Shown: positions 1 through 8,579 of the stretch, in pieces | How positions within the stretch are numbered: position 1 is the stretch's first letter | How the letters are laid out: each line of letters begins with the position of its first letter | Assembly: GCA_902727855.1 (NCBI GenBank) | Contig: CACVAS010000117.1 | Coordinates: forward strand, 124,001 to 188,000 | Direction: 5' to 3' | DNA from: an uncultured Sulfurovum sp. | GTDB taxonomy: Bacteria; Campylobacterota; Campylobacteria; Campylobacterales; Sulfurovaceae | DNA: 64,000 nt | Notes under the pieces: generated by a model | Told to the model about the DNA's origin: nothing | Databases searched by the model: none | What the model saw: the letters and a program-made list of their open reading frames with translations, nothing else | Made by a program: the position numbers and the translations under genes

Positions 1-858
1 GTCTGTACCCAAGGCATATCCATGTTCTGAAATTTTATGAAAGAGATCGAAGTCTGTTTTAAAGGTATTACGTCTGTTCATGAGTGTTAACATCTTATCA
101 GAAGTATGTTGGAGGGCTATATGTAACTGTTTTGCCATCCACGGCTCTTTTAGTAGTTCAAGAAATTCATCATCTATTTGAATAGGTTCCAAGCTTCCTA
201 TACGTATACGTCTAACCCCTCTAATTTGACTCATCTTTTTTAACAGTTTTGCCATAGAAGTATTATGATCAAGCCCGTAAGAACCAACATTGGTTCCGGT
301 GAGTATAAATTCACCAAAACCATTGGATGCCAACTTACTAATTTGTTCTAAGATAGTCTCTTCTTTATGGGAACGTGCACCACCACGTACTTGTGGAATA
401 ATACAATAAGAACAAGCGAAGTCACATCCTTCTTGTATTTTGATAAATGCCCTACTCTTTCCTACAAAATCTTCTACAATGGTTGAGTCAATATGTTCAA
501 GGTCACCTATTTGATAAAATGGCTTATCATTTTTTGCTAGTATTGCATTGATATTTTCTTTTTCAGAGTGTCCTATAACTCCAAAGACCTTTTTATCTTC
601 AAAGAGGCTTTCTCCTTTAGAGTGAGAACCACATCCAGCTAGTATGACCTTTGCTTCAGGGTTTTTTCGTTTCATAGAAGATATATAGTTACGTACAGAA
701 GAGTCTGCACCGTTGGTAACGGTACATGAGTTTACAACAATATAATCTGACTCTAACTCATTGTCAGTGAGGCTGTATTCTTTTAGTTTTGACATCATCA
801 CTTGCGTGTCAAACTGATTGGTACGACAGCCAAATGTTTTAAAATAAACTTTTTGCAT
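1..858 (-). CDS. mtaB: MtaB-type tRNA t6A37 methylthiotransferase, 3' end cut by window edge
   Basis: Radical-SAM methylthiotransferase that converts t6A37 to ms2t6A37 in ANN-decoding tRNAs. The 286 visible codons start MQKVYFKTFGCRTNQFD, typical of the UPF0004 domain. Its three cluster cysteines lie in FGC, VNSC and LAGC, and the radical-SAM CxxxCxxC follows in CDFACSYC, then IPQVRGGARS. The C-terminal TRAM domain would lie left of the window. The start at 858 sits two bases from the stop of the upstream channel gene, so the two are probably co-transcribed with aroB. MtaB is favoured over MiaB by the FGCRTNQ N-terminus, but the subfamily was not tested by a tree. Confidence 0.88.
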   Translation of the reverse strand, partial: MQKVYFKTFGCRTNQFDTQVMMSKLKEYSLTDNELESDYIVVNSCTVTNGADSSVRNYISSMKRKNPEAKVILAGCGSHSKGESLFEDKKVFGVIGHSEKENINAILAKNDKPFYQIGDLEHIDSTIVEDFVGKSRAFIKIQEGCDFACSYCIIPQVRGGARSHKEETILEQISKLASNGFGEFILTGTNVGSYGLDHNTSMAKLLKKMSQIRGVRRIRIGSLEPIQIDDEFLELLKEPWMAKQLHIALQHTSDKMLTLMNRRNTFKTDFDLFHKISEHGYALGTD

Positions 859-860
859 CT

Positions 861-2501
861 CTATAACTCCTTACTTTCAGGTAGACCATTTGCATCAAAG
901 GTTGGACTTGGTACATCTTTATCAACATAAATAGATTGTGTTGGAAATGCAAGATGTATATTTTCTTCTTCTTGTATACGTGAAATAATTTCAATTGAAA
1001 TAGTACTTCTTAGGGTCATGGTTGCATAAGAGTTTGTTAGGTACCAAGCTGAAATTTTTAAACCATAAGGTTCTATATGCGTAAAAATACGTGGTTCAAC
1101 ATTGGTATTTCTCATACCATATTTACTTCGTAGTTTATTGAGCTGTTTTCTTGTTATCTCTGTGTAACCTTTGGAGTATTTTTTCGTAATCTCTTTTGCA
1201 ATAAGCGATGCTTTATGGGCATCTGAATCAAAGGTGACAACAAAGTCTATACCATCCCATACAGTCTTAAGTCCTGCATGTGAATAATTTGCAATCATAT
1301 CTGTAAAAATATAGTTGTTAGGAATAAATATCATACGACCAGCTCTACGGTTTGTCATAAAAGAAGTAAGGTTAATGTCTTCATGCATAGTCATACGTAG
1401 CATAGAAATATCAACAATATCCCCTACATACTCTACACCTTCACGTACAAACCTTACTCTATCACCTACATGAATTGAGCCACCTATGACAATGGTAAAC
1501 CATCCCATAAGTGACATAAACCAATCTTTCATTGCGATGGCAATACCCGCTGATGCAAAACCTAAAATGGTAACAAGATAAGATACATTTTCAATATATG
1601 CTAACAATAGTGTGAGTAGCGTAAGAAGAATGAAAGTAATATTGAGTGCTTTATTGATTGTATAAAATTTTTCATTGTCTGACATATATTTACGTACTAA
1701 ATATTGGATGAAAAATAGTAGTAAAATCAATATAACAATGACAGCACCAATAGTAAATGTTTTACTAATTTCTTGTTTAATGTTACTGCTTAGATTTAAT
1801 TTAATCTCATCTATTTTTTTAGTATGTACATTATTGGTTGTTTGAAAAATTTCAATGACAGGTGTAAATGTTTTTATCTGATCTAGTGTTTCATCATATA
1901 TTTTTTGGTACTCCACATTGTATGGGTCAAGTTCAAGTAGCTCTTTCATAATGAGTTCTTTCTCTTTAAACTTTGTCATAATGAATTCTAAAGACTCATA
2001 TCTAGCATTATACTCTTCACGATCAGAATCTAATTTTTCTTGATACGATAATGCCCCAATCACTGCAAAAGGATTTTCTACTGTAGGTACATCTGCGATG
2101 ACAGGAGGCGTAAGAAATTTTTTAAAGGGATCTTTTTCGTACTCTTTAAGAAGTTGTAGTTTTCCTGTGATGGTGTTTGATTTAGCTTGGTTACTTTCTA
2201 GTAAACGTTGTTCAGATTCAGTAAGGTTTACTTTACTCTTTAGACGTGAGATACTTGAATTTAGACGTGTTTGTTGTACCTGAAGTTCTTGATAGGTATG
2301 ATAATTACTATATATCTTAGTCCAAATATTATTTTCTATGAGTTCGTTGTCTAAGGTGTTCTTTTGGACAACTAACTCTTGCAAATGAATATCAATCGTT
2401 GTCTGTTCTCTTTGAATAGAGGCATTGCTTTCAGCTGTCGGCTCTGCTACAATGAGTGTAGAAAAAACTAAAAATATGTGTACTATTATTTTTATGTGCA
2501 T
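861..2501 (-). CDS. MscS-family mechanosensitive channel protein
   Basis: Probable small-conductance mechanosensitive channel of the inner membrane, 546 residues. A signal-like hydrophobic start (IIVHIFLVFSTLIVA) is followed by about 220 mostly helical, charged residues, presumably periplasmic. Three membrane segments come next (about 247-270, 283-303, 308-330). The glycine/alanine-rich pore helix FASAGIAIAMKDW and the beta domain with GDRVRF and GDIVDISMLRM match the MscS core. Its start overlaps the 3' end of aroB by 10 bases. Ion selectivity and gating cannot be read from sequence. Confidence 0.88.
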   Translation of the reverse strand: MHIKIIVHIFLVFSTLIVAEPTAESNASIQREQTTIDIHLQELVVQKNTLDNELIENNIWTKIYSNYHTYQELQVQQTRLNSSISRLKSKVNLTESEQRLLESNQAKSNTITGKLQLLKEYEKDPFKKFLTPPVIADVPTVENPFAVIGALSYQEKLDSDREEYNARYESLEFIMTKFKEKELIMKELLELDPYNVEYQKIYDETLDQIKTFTPVIEIFQTTNNVHTKKIDEIKLNLSSNIKQEISKTFTIGAVIVILILLLFFIQYLVRKYMSDNEKFYTINKALNITFILLTLLTLLLAYIENVSYLVTILGFASAGIAIAMKDWFMSLMGWFTIVIGGSIHVGDRVRFVREGVEYVGDIVDISMLRMTMHEDINLTSFMTNRRAGRMIFIPNNYIFTDMIANYSHAGLKTVWDGIDFVVTFDSDAHKASLIAKEITKKYSKGYTEITRKQLNKLRSKYGMRNTNVEPRIFTHIEPYGLKISAWYLTNSYATMTLRSTISIEIISRIQEEENIHLAFPTQSIYVDKDVPSPTFDANGLPESKEL

Positions 2502-3550
2502 GCTGTCTCACTAAAGGTATGAAGTACGTTTTTAACAATAGTCTCACTGATATCAGAAACTATTTTATGATTTCCCATACCATCAGGCAATATGAACTTG
2601 ATACTCCCTTTTGCAGATTTTTTGTCCAAAAAGAAATGATCATAAAAGTGATCTACGTCTTTAATAATGTACTGAGTAGGTAAGGAGGCTTTTTCTAAGA
2701 GTATTTTGACTTCATCTGCTTCTTCTTGTGTGAACATATCTAGTTCAATGGCCAAAGCATTTGCCATAATCATGCCTATTGCTACAGCTTCACCATGTAA
2801 GTATTCTGTATAGTTAGTTTCATTTTCAACCACATGTCCAAAGGTATGCCCATAATTGAGTACGGCTCTTATACCTGCCTCTTTTTCATCTTGGTTGACA
2901 ACCCATGCTTTGAGTTCAACAGATTTTCGTATCATCTCTTTGATGGTTTGGTTATCAGTGAAATTGACATTTTGAAGGTAAGTAACAAATGCTTTGTCAA
3001 ACATCACTGCCATCTTTAGCACTTCTGCAACACCTGCTGAAAATTCACGTGGAGGAAGAGTGTTTAAAAAGCTAGGGTCTATGTAGACAGCTTGTGGCTG
3101 ATAAAAAGCGCCAATAAGATTTTTTCCATAAGGTGTATTGACACCTGTTTTACCACCTACAGAAGCATCAACTTGAGAAAGTAAGGTAGTAGGTATTTGT
3201 ATAAACTCAATACCTCTTTGGTACATGCTTGCGGTAAATCCTGTCATATCGCCTATGACACCACCACCAAAAGCTATAAGCAGAGACTTTCGGTCTAGTT
3301 TGTGCTCAAAACATTCATTGAGTATATTTTCCACTGTAGCCAAAGTTTTATACTCTTCTCCATCTGGCACAGTCACAACCTCTAGTTTATCTGCTGAAAC
3401 TTTAGAAAGTAGTGTCTCTAAGTGATAGTTGGAGACAGTAGGATTTGTAACAATGACAACAGATGTATGAAATGTTAGAGCTGGTAACTCACCAATGTTA
3501 ATATCATATTTCGTATTTTGTGTTTGAGTCAATTCAATAGGAACGAGCAT
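2492..3550 (-). CDS. aroB: 3-dehydroquinate synthase
   Basis: Cytosolic NAD- and divalent-metal-dependent enzyme converting DAHP to 3-dehydroquinate, the second step of the shikimate pathway. At 352 residues it has family length. Diagnostic motifs are PDGEEYKT (about 62), the nucleotide-binding GGGVIGDMTGF (about 95), DASVGGKTGVN (about 128) and the metal-site segments NYGHTFGH and LHGEAVAIGM. It overlaps the downstream mscS-type gene by 10 bases. The upstream gap to the COG3400 gene is 91 bases and could hold a promoter. Confidence 0.96.
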   Translation of the reverse strand: MLVPIELTQTQNTKYDINIGELPALTFHTSVVIVTNPTVSNYHLETLLSKVSADKLEVVTVPDGEEYKTLATVENILNECFEHKLDRKSLLIAFGGGVIGDMTGFTASMYQRGIEFIQIPTTLLSQVDASVGGKTGVNTPYGKNLIGAFYQPQAVYIDPSFLNTLPPREFSAGVAEVLKMAVMFDKAFVTYLQNVNFTDNQTIKEMIRKSVELKAWVVNQDEKEAGIRAVLNYGHTFGHVVENETNYTEYLHGEAVAIGMIMANALAIELDMFTQEEADEVKILLEKASLPTQYIIKDVDHFYDHFFLDKKSAKGSIKFILPDGMGNHKIVSDISETIVKNVLHTFSETACT

Positions 3551-3641
3551 CTATAATAAGCCTTGCAATAGTATTGCAATTATAATATCTAAATTGATGT
3601 TAAATTTTGTTGTTAAGCCTACAAAGCACTTTTTATTAAAG

Positions 3642-5066
3642 TTATGAATTAATAAATGGAATTAATAGTTTAGGATGTCTCTTGGTTGTTAGCAGAAAAT
3701 CTTGTATACGCATGGAGATATATTTTTTAAAAGACATCGTATTTAAATCTGTCTCAAAAGGAGCAACTTGGAGTATATTATTCATTTTACTAATTTCTCT
3801 AATAGGGTTGGCTATTTTATTTTTTGTTTCTATTTTCAAATTAAATATATGTGTTAATGTTTCATAATGTTCGATAATCATTTTTTTACTTTCAAAGTCA
3901 CCTTCTGGGTCAAAATCACATAATTTTAACTGTAACCCTAAAGATTCTGATACATCAAATGCAGCAGATGAGATTGATTCCATTCTTTTATTGTCACTCA
4001 TAAGTACAATAGAGTGTTCTATAGTTTTTAAAGAGCTGTCTCCAAACAGGTAAACAATCTTTTTCATATCATAAAGTGTATCTTTGAGCTTGTCCGCATT
4101 AAATGTTTTGATACTATTTAATATCATACCAATATCATATTGTTCTATATCATTTATGATGAGTTGTGTACTGTCTGTCTCTTCATATGAAGTTGATATG
4201 ATAATTCTCTGTGATTCATACTGTTTCATTTCATCAATTAAACTAAAATCATTAGGATATAAAATACGTATATAAAGTGTTTTATTCTCTAGTTTATCAA
4301 GGAAATAGATACACTCTTTTACGTAGGCTAAAGTATTTTTTTTGTCATATCTAAAGTCTAATATGAGGTAAATATTTTTTCCAAAAGGCTCAGGGAACAA
4401 CCCTATTCTTTTATTGATGGTTTTATAAACACCATGAAGAATTAGAGGCTTTCCTACGACAAGTAGTGTATCATTAGGACGTATCATCGTAGATGCTGTA
4501 GGAAGTATTTGCTTTTGGTCTCTATAGATAGCAACAATATTCCATTTACGTTGCACAATTGAGCCTACATGCCTATAAGCATAAGATGAGCCAAAAGGTA
4601 TCAGTATTTCCATGATTTCACCATGACCTAGTCCAACGTTTTGTGCCACTAAAGGCACATTAGGTAAATGATCATAAAGGTGTGCAGCCATTAATTCATC
4701 TTTATGTATCAGTGTTACATTCGATTGCTCTTGACCGATATTCTTATCATCCCATTGGTTAAGAAGTACAATACGTATATGATTGTCAATCAGTTTTAGG
4801 TTTTTTAAAGCGTACTGTGCATCAGTTTTGTCTTCCATGATAATAAAAACTGCATTGTAATAGACTTCATTCATAATACGACTGAGTTTCGAATAACTCG
4901 TAGGGTCTGCATCAATAAGCGTAATATTTTTACCCATGACTTCTGGTGTCGTACCACTAGTATAACAGGTAACATAGTAGTTATTCTCAGCTACTCTTTT
5001 TTTACCTATCCATTCCATAAAATGTTTTGCAGTGGTACCACTTGCCAATATAAGTATATTTTTCAT
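3642..5066 (-). CDS. COG3400-type protein with TrkA-like domains
   Basis: Conserved Campylobacterota protein of unknown exact role, 474 residues, no membrane segment. The N-terminus (ILILASGTTAKHFMEWI, then LIDADPTSYSKL) looks like a Rossmann-type TrkA-N domain, although the classic GxGxxG is not intact. Residues about 150-225 (GHGEIMEILIPFGSSYAYRHVGS to PNDTLLVVGKPL) resemble a TrkA-C ligand-binding domain. The last 240 residues are less familiar. It lies between tgt and aroB, a position I recall for its Helicobacter homologue. A regulator of ion transport is inferred from the domains only. Confidence 0.75.
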   Translation of the reverse strand: MKNILILASGTTAKHFMEWIGKKRVAENNYYVTCYTSGTTPEVMGKNITLIDADPTSYSKLSRIMNEVYYNAVFIIMEDKTDAQYALKNLKLIDNHIRIVLLNQWDDKNIGQEQSNVTLIHKDELMAAHLYDHLPNVPLVAQNVGLGHGEIMEILIPFGSSYAYRHVGSIVQRKWNIVAIYRDQKQILPTASTMIRPNDTLLVVGKPLILHGVYKTINKRIGLFPEPFGKNIYLILDFRYDKKNTLAYVKECIYFLDKLENKTLYIRILYPNDFSLIDEMKQYESQRIIISTSYEETDSTQLIINDIEQYDIGMILNSIKTFNADKLKDTLYDMKKIVYLFGDSSLKTIEHSIVLMSDNKRMESISSAAFDVSESLGLQLKLCDFDPEGDFESKKMIIEHYETLTHIFNLKIETKNKIANPIREISKMNNILQVAPFETDLNTMSFKKYISMRIQDFLLTTKRHPKLLIPFINS

Positions 5067-5181
5067 TGATGCCCTATTTTATTTCGATATAATTCATTTT
5101 AAGTATATTTTTTAACTATGAGTACTCAATGGTGAGTAGTTCTTCCCCTCATGGTGTCTAATTAAAGGTAATTATAACACA

Positions 5182-6303
5182 ATGCAATTTCAGATAGATA
5201 AAATAGATAATAAAGCAAGAGCATGTACCATTAAAACGAAGCACTCTACAGTGCAAACCCCCGTTTTTATGCCTGTTGGTACAGTAGGTGCGGTCAAAGC
5301 CTTGGATGCTTTAGACTTAAAGACATTTATTAAACCTCAAATTATTCTTGCAAATACTTATCACATGTATTTGAGACCGGGAGATGATGTTGTAGATAAA
5401 ATGGGTAAGCTACACGGGTTTACGCAATTTCCTAAGAGTTTTTTAACCGACTCTGGAGGTTTTCAAGCCTTCTCTCTTTCTGATAATGTCAAGATAGATG
5501 AAGGAGGTATCACTTTTGCCTCTCATATTGACGGCTCAAGACACTACTTTACACCTAAAAAAGTAATAGACATACAGCATAATTTAGGCTCTGATATTAT
5601 GATGATACTTGATGATTTAGTGGCGTTGCCGGCTACTGCGGAACGTATTGCATCAAGTATAGACAGAACAACACGGTGGGCCGAGGAATCTATAGAGTAC
5701 TTTAGAGATAAACAAAGTGATGGTATTGGGGTAGATCAAAATATTTTTGCCATTATTCAAGGTGGTACCGATAAGGCATTTCGTGAGAAATCTGCCAAAG
5801 AACTGTGTGCAATGGATTACGATGGTTTTGCCATAGGTGGACTCAGTGTAGGAGAAGCCAACCAAGACATGTATGATACTGTTGAGTGGACTACCCAATT
5901 TATGCCTGATGATAAGCCTCGCTACCTTATGGGTGTAGGAACGCCTGAAGACTTAGTTGAAAATGTATCACGTGGTGTAGATATGTTTGACTGTGTCATG
6001 CCAACTAGAAATGCACGTAACGGTACCTTGTTTACAAGCTTTGGAAAAATTAATATAAAAAAATCTACATTCACAACAGATGATAGCCCTATTGATCCAG
6101 AGTGTGAGTGTATGGTCTGTCAAAATTATTCTAGAGCGTATTTAAGACATCTTTATAGAGCACGAGAAATTACATACTTTAGATTAGGTACTATACATAA
6201 CTTATATTATTATCTTAATCTAATGAGTGAAATGCGCGAAGCTATATTGGAAAATAGGTTTGATGTCTATAAAAAAGAATTTTACAGAAAAAGGGAAAAA
6301 TAA
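5182..6303 (+). CDS. tgt: tRNA-guanine transglycosylase
   Basis: Exchanges guanine-34 for the queuosine precursor preQ1 in GUN-anticodon tRNAs. The 373 residues match the bacterial family. Asp90 in [13 protein letters not shown] is the substrate-binding/general-base aspartate, GGLSVGE is the base-recognition loop and [13 protein letters not shown] carries the nucleophile Asp. The structural zinc site is CECMVC followed by the His of GTIHN. The upstream bases are AT-rich with the start close behind TTATAAC, so the leader is short or the promoter lies further back. It is transcribed divergently from the COG3400-aroB-mscS-mtaB block. Confidence 0.97.
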   Translation: MQFQIDKIDNKARACTIKTKHSTVQTPVFMPVGTVGAVKALDALDLKTFIKPQIILANTYHMYLRPGDDVVDKMGKLHGFTQFPKSFLTDSGGFQAFSLSDNVKIDEGGITFASHIDGSRHYFTPKKVIDIQHNLGSDIMMILDDLVALPATAERIASSIDRTTRWAEESIEYFRDKQSDGIGVDQNIFAIIQGGTDKAFREKSAKELCAMDYDGFAIGGLSVGEANQDMYDTVEWTTQFMPDDKPRYLMGVGTPEDLVENVSRGVDMFDCVMPTRNARNGTLFTSFGKINIKKSTFTTDDSPIDPECECMVCQNYSRAYLRHLYRAREITYFRLGTIHNLYYYLNLMSEMREAILENRFDVYKKEFYRKREK

Positions 6304-6306
6304 TCT

Positions 6307-6879
6307 TTACCCTAATTTATTTTTCCAATAGTTGATCCATGTTAATCTTAATTGAGATTTTCGTACCTTACGAAGACTAGAAGGAAGGTTCTGACGCAAG
6401 TTTTTTTCTAGTCTTTTGGTTAACTTTTTATTTTTCATAATCGCATTAAAGCCACCCGCACCTTGTTGATGGGTAGCATAAAGCGTGAAAGCAGAAACCG
6501 TGTGACCATTTCTCCTAAGACTTTTAATATTATCTTTCATAATCGCACGAAAAATTTTATCTTGATTGTAAGGCTTTTTCCATTTATTTTTAGGAATATC
6601 TAACTTTTTTGCATAAAACTTTGCAGTACTTGGCATAATTTGGTAACGACCATATGCACCAGAACTACTGTTTTTAACAGTGTATTCACCGGATGTTGTT
6701 TCAATTTTTACTAGTTTTTCAACAATGTGCTCTAAGTTGTTTTCACTCATACCAGCAAATTTGGCGAGTTTAGCACAAGAGGATTGCCCAGATGTACTTA
6801 CCAGTAACATAATCCATGGAATAGAAGCTTTACGTAACTTTCTTTCTTGATCAACAATTAAGTTTACAACTCTTTTCAT
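6307..6879 (-). CDS. Lytic-transglycosylase-like (SLT fold) protein
   Basis: 190 residues resembling the SLT/lysozyme-like fold. Residues about 55-80 contain KIETTSGEYTVKNSSSGAYGRYQIMPSTA, where the acidic residue before the SSGAYGRYQIMPSTA block matches the usual catalytic-Glu to GxxQIMP pattern. The second half is very basic and lacks a known cell-wall-binding module. The N-terminus has only a weak hydrophobic stretch (IPWIMLLVSTSG) and no clear signal peptide, so export is uncertain. The gene converges on tgt with three bases between the stops. Peptidoglycan cleavage is inferred from fold motifs. Confidence 0.7.
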   Translation of the reverse strand: MKRVVNLIVDQERKLRKASIPWIMLLVSTSGQSSCAKLAKFAGMSENNLEHIVEKLVKIETTSGEYTVKNSSSGAYGRYQIMPSTAKFYAKKLDIPKNKWKKPYNQDKIFRAIMKDNIKSLRRNGHTVSAFTLYATHQQGAGGFNAIMKNKKLTKRLEKNLRQNLPSSLRKVRKSQLRLTWINYWKNKLG

Positions 6880-6979
6880 CTTTTACCTTAGTAATGATAA
6901 TTTGATTATACTATAGTATAATTTTATTAAAATTACAAGATGACTGTTTATGTTATAATTAAGAGTAAATTATAATGCT

Positions 6980-7876
6980 TTATTTTTTGCGTTTTATAGG
7001 TACTTTTGCAGAGGGTGTTTTTTTAGACGTTTTATTTAAATGTACATCTTGATCATCGAAAAATATATCTGCTTTAAATGATTTGACAACCCTCTTTTTT
7101 TCAACGCCTCCTAGAAAAAATGCCTCATCTACACGTACATTCCAAGCATTAAAAGTACGTATAACACGTTCAAATGTGCTAAAGTCCCTAGCTGTAATCA
7201 GTGATGTTTTTATAGGTGCTTTTTCCAAAGGAAATTTTTGTTGTATGAGAGATATCACTTTCAAGAGTTTAGCAAAAGGCCCTTTGGGTAGAGGGTTTTT
7301 TGCATTTTTCTTTTCATGCTTTAAAAAGGCATCTAGTCCATGCTTTTGATAAATTTTTTCAGATTCATCTGAGAAAAGTACCGCGTCACCATCAAATGCT
7401 ATATGTACATCTTTTCTTTTTGATTTCTTTTTATACTTCTTAGGGATGATTCTAGCCGCTGCAATACCTTCGTTGATAGCTTCTTGTACATCTTCTTCAT
7501 GTGCAGATAAAAATAAATCTACATCAAAAGATTTTAAATAGTTTGAAATAGGCGTACCTGCAGTCCACCCTGCTCTTTCTATATTGAGTCCATAAATATC
7601 TATAGATTTACTTATGCGTAAACCTGTAGCAGCATTGTTTCGTGACAAAATGATAACTTCAATGAGTTTGTCATCAAAGTTTTTGTTGATACGCAAAATA
7701 TTTTTTACAAAGTGAAAAGCAGCACCAGGTTTAAGGGCTTTCTCCTCATGTTTAATTTGATACTTATAATATTTTTTAAGTCCTTTTTTCTCAAACATTT
7801 TGTTTTCATCTTCTAAGTCAAACAAGGCACGCGATGAGATAGCAACAACAAGTTTATCTTTCAAATTATACGCCAT
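6980..7876 (-). CDS. Cytosolic 5'-nucleotidase (PF06189 family)
   Basis: Probable HAD-type cytosolic 5'-nucleotidase acting on nucleoside monophosphates. Family features are LVVAISSRALFDLE near the start, FHFVKNILRIN, EVIILSRNNAATGLRI, HIAFDGDAVLFSDESE and the closing FLGGVEKKRVVKSFKADIFFDDQ. The frame is open back to 7918, but I chose the ATG at 7876. It has an AAGAG ribosome site at proper distance, and the extra 14 codons contain a -10-like TATACT (7897-7902), so they are probably promoter, not coding. Substrate choice is not visible in the sequence. Confidence 0.85.
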   Translation of the reverse strand: MAYNLKDKLVVAISSRALFDLEDENKMFEKKGLKKYYKYQIKHEEKALKPGAAFHFVKNILRINKNFDDKLIEVIILSRNNAATGLRISKSIDIYGLNIERAGWTAGTPISNYLKSFDVDLFLSAHEEDVQEAINEGIAAARIIPKKYKKKSKRKDVHIAFDGDAVLFSDESEKIYQKHGLDAFLKHEKKNAKNPLPKGPFAKLLKVISLIQQKFPLEKAPIKTSLITARDFSTFERVIRTFNAWNVRVDEAFFLGGVEKKRVVKSFKADIFFDDQDVHLNKTSKKTPSAKVPIKRKK

Positions 7877-7896
7877 AAAGTACTCTTTTTTTGGTA

Positions 7897-7902
7897 AGTA
7901 TA
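7897..7902 (-). promoter_or_regulatory. -10 element of the 5'-nucleotidase gene
   Basis: On the minus strand a T-run followed by GC and TATACT lies 21 bases before the ATG at 7876. This resembles the Campylobacterota sigma-70 promoter, which relies on a T-rich upstream stretch and a strong -10. It supports the downstream choice of start codon. Confidence 0.5.
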
Positions 7903-7937
7903 GCAAAAAGTATGACAATTTGAGACTTTATGACTGA

Positions 7938-8309
7938 GTGAGACAATTTTTTCATACACTGCGTATTATGTATCAAAAGAAAAAAGAAAAATTATTTATA
8001 TCTGAACTGTTAGAGGATCCTGCTGTTAGCTACCCTTCATACTATATATTAAGTACATATGCCTGTAATAATGAAATGTTACACGCAGCACTCATAGCTT
8101 TACATAGTTTTGATTTCTCCTACTATGAAACTGCAAAATCGTATACAGATATCTTTGCTATGTTTCATGCAGGGACATTTCCTATTTATAAAGAGAAATA
8201 TGTAGTAGGATATTTTGGTAATAAAATGATGTATTTGGAGTCAAATGGTTGGAAAGGCATGCCTACAACAGAAGATATTTTTAAGATGGAACACTGGCTT
8301 GTTTGTTAA
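7938..8309 (+). CDS. Hypothetical protein, aromatic-rich
   Basis: Not recognised. The frame opens with GTG at 7938 (123 residues) and has an ATG at 7968 (113 residues); neither has a good ribosome site, so the start is open. The protein has no signal peptide or membrane segment. It is rich in Tyr and Phe in the middle (SFDFSYYETAKSYTDIFAMFHAGTF cannot be matched to a family). It is divergent from the 5'-nucleotidase gene. Codon use looks like that of its neighbours, so I regard it as a real gene. Confidence 0.6.
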   Translation: MRQFFHTLRIMYQKKKEKLFISELLEDPAVSYPSYYILSTYACNNEMLHAALIALHSFDFSYYETAKSYTDIFAMFHAGTFPIYKEKYVVGYFGNKMMYLESNGWKGMPTTEDIFKMEHWLVC

Positions 8310-8386
8310 AATACAAAATATTTAAATAATTTAAACAAATTATTATCATAACTCTAACTTTTAAGACTAAATTTATCTTATTTAGT

Positions 8387-8507
8387 TATACTGCACTCAT
8401 ATCTTAGGAAGTAAGACATTTTTTATTCTTCCTCCTTTTTAAAAAACTATTGTTTCGTCCACCAACGTTGCAATCACCCAAAAGTCAAATTTGCTTCCTA
8501 AGATACT
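8387..8507 (+). ncRNA. Candidate small RNA with 12-bp closing stem and CU-rich interior
   Basis: TATCTTAGGAAG at 8400-8411 is exactly complementary to CTTCCTAAGATA at 8494-8505, so the roughly 107-base transcript would fold into a closed stem. A -10 element TATACT (8387-8392) would place the first base at about 8399, the foot of the stem. The interior contains CCTCC (about 8431), GTCCACC (about 8457) and CACCC (about 8475), all complementary in type to Shine-Dalgarno sequences. No U-run terminator follows. I do not recognise it as 6S RNA, SRP RNA, tmRNA or RNase P. It lies in a 270-base gap downstream of clpB. Confidence 0.45.
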
Positions 8508-8579
8508 AATTTAATACATACTAAATCAATCATATCCCACCAAAATGGTGAGAATAGATAAAACATAATTTTATAGAAA

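Noticed and set aside
8378..8419. Short minus-strand ORF (MSYFLRYECSITK) with an AAGGAGG ribosome site opposite the candidate small RNA
   Set aside because: The AAGGAGG is simply the complement of the CCTCC loop, the ORF has 13 codons and no minus-strand promoter at the right distance is visible. A plus-strand RNA explains the stem and promoter better.
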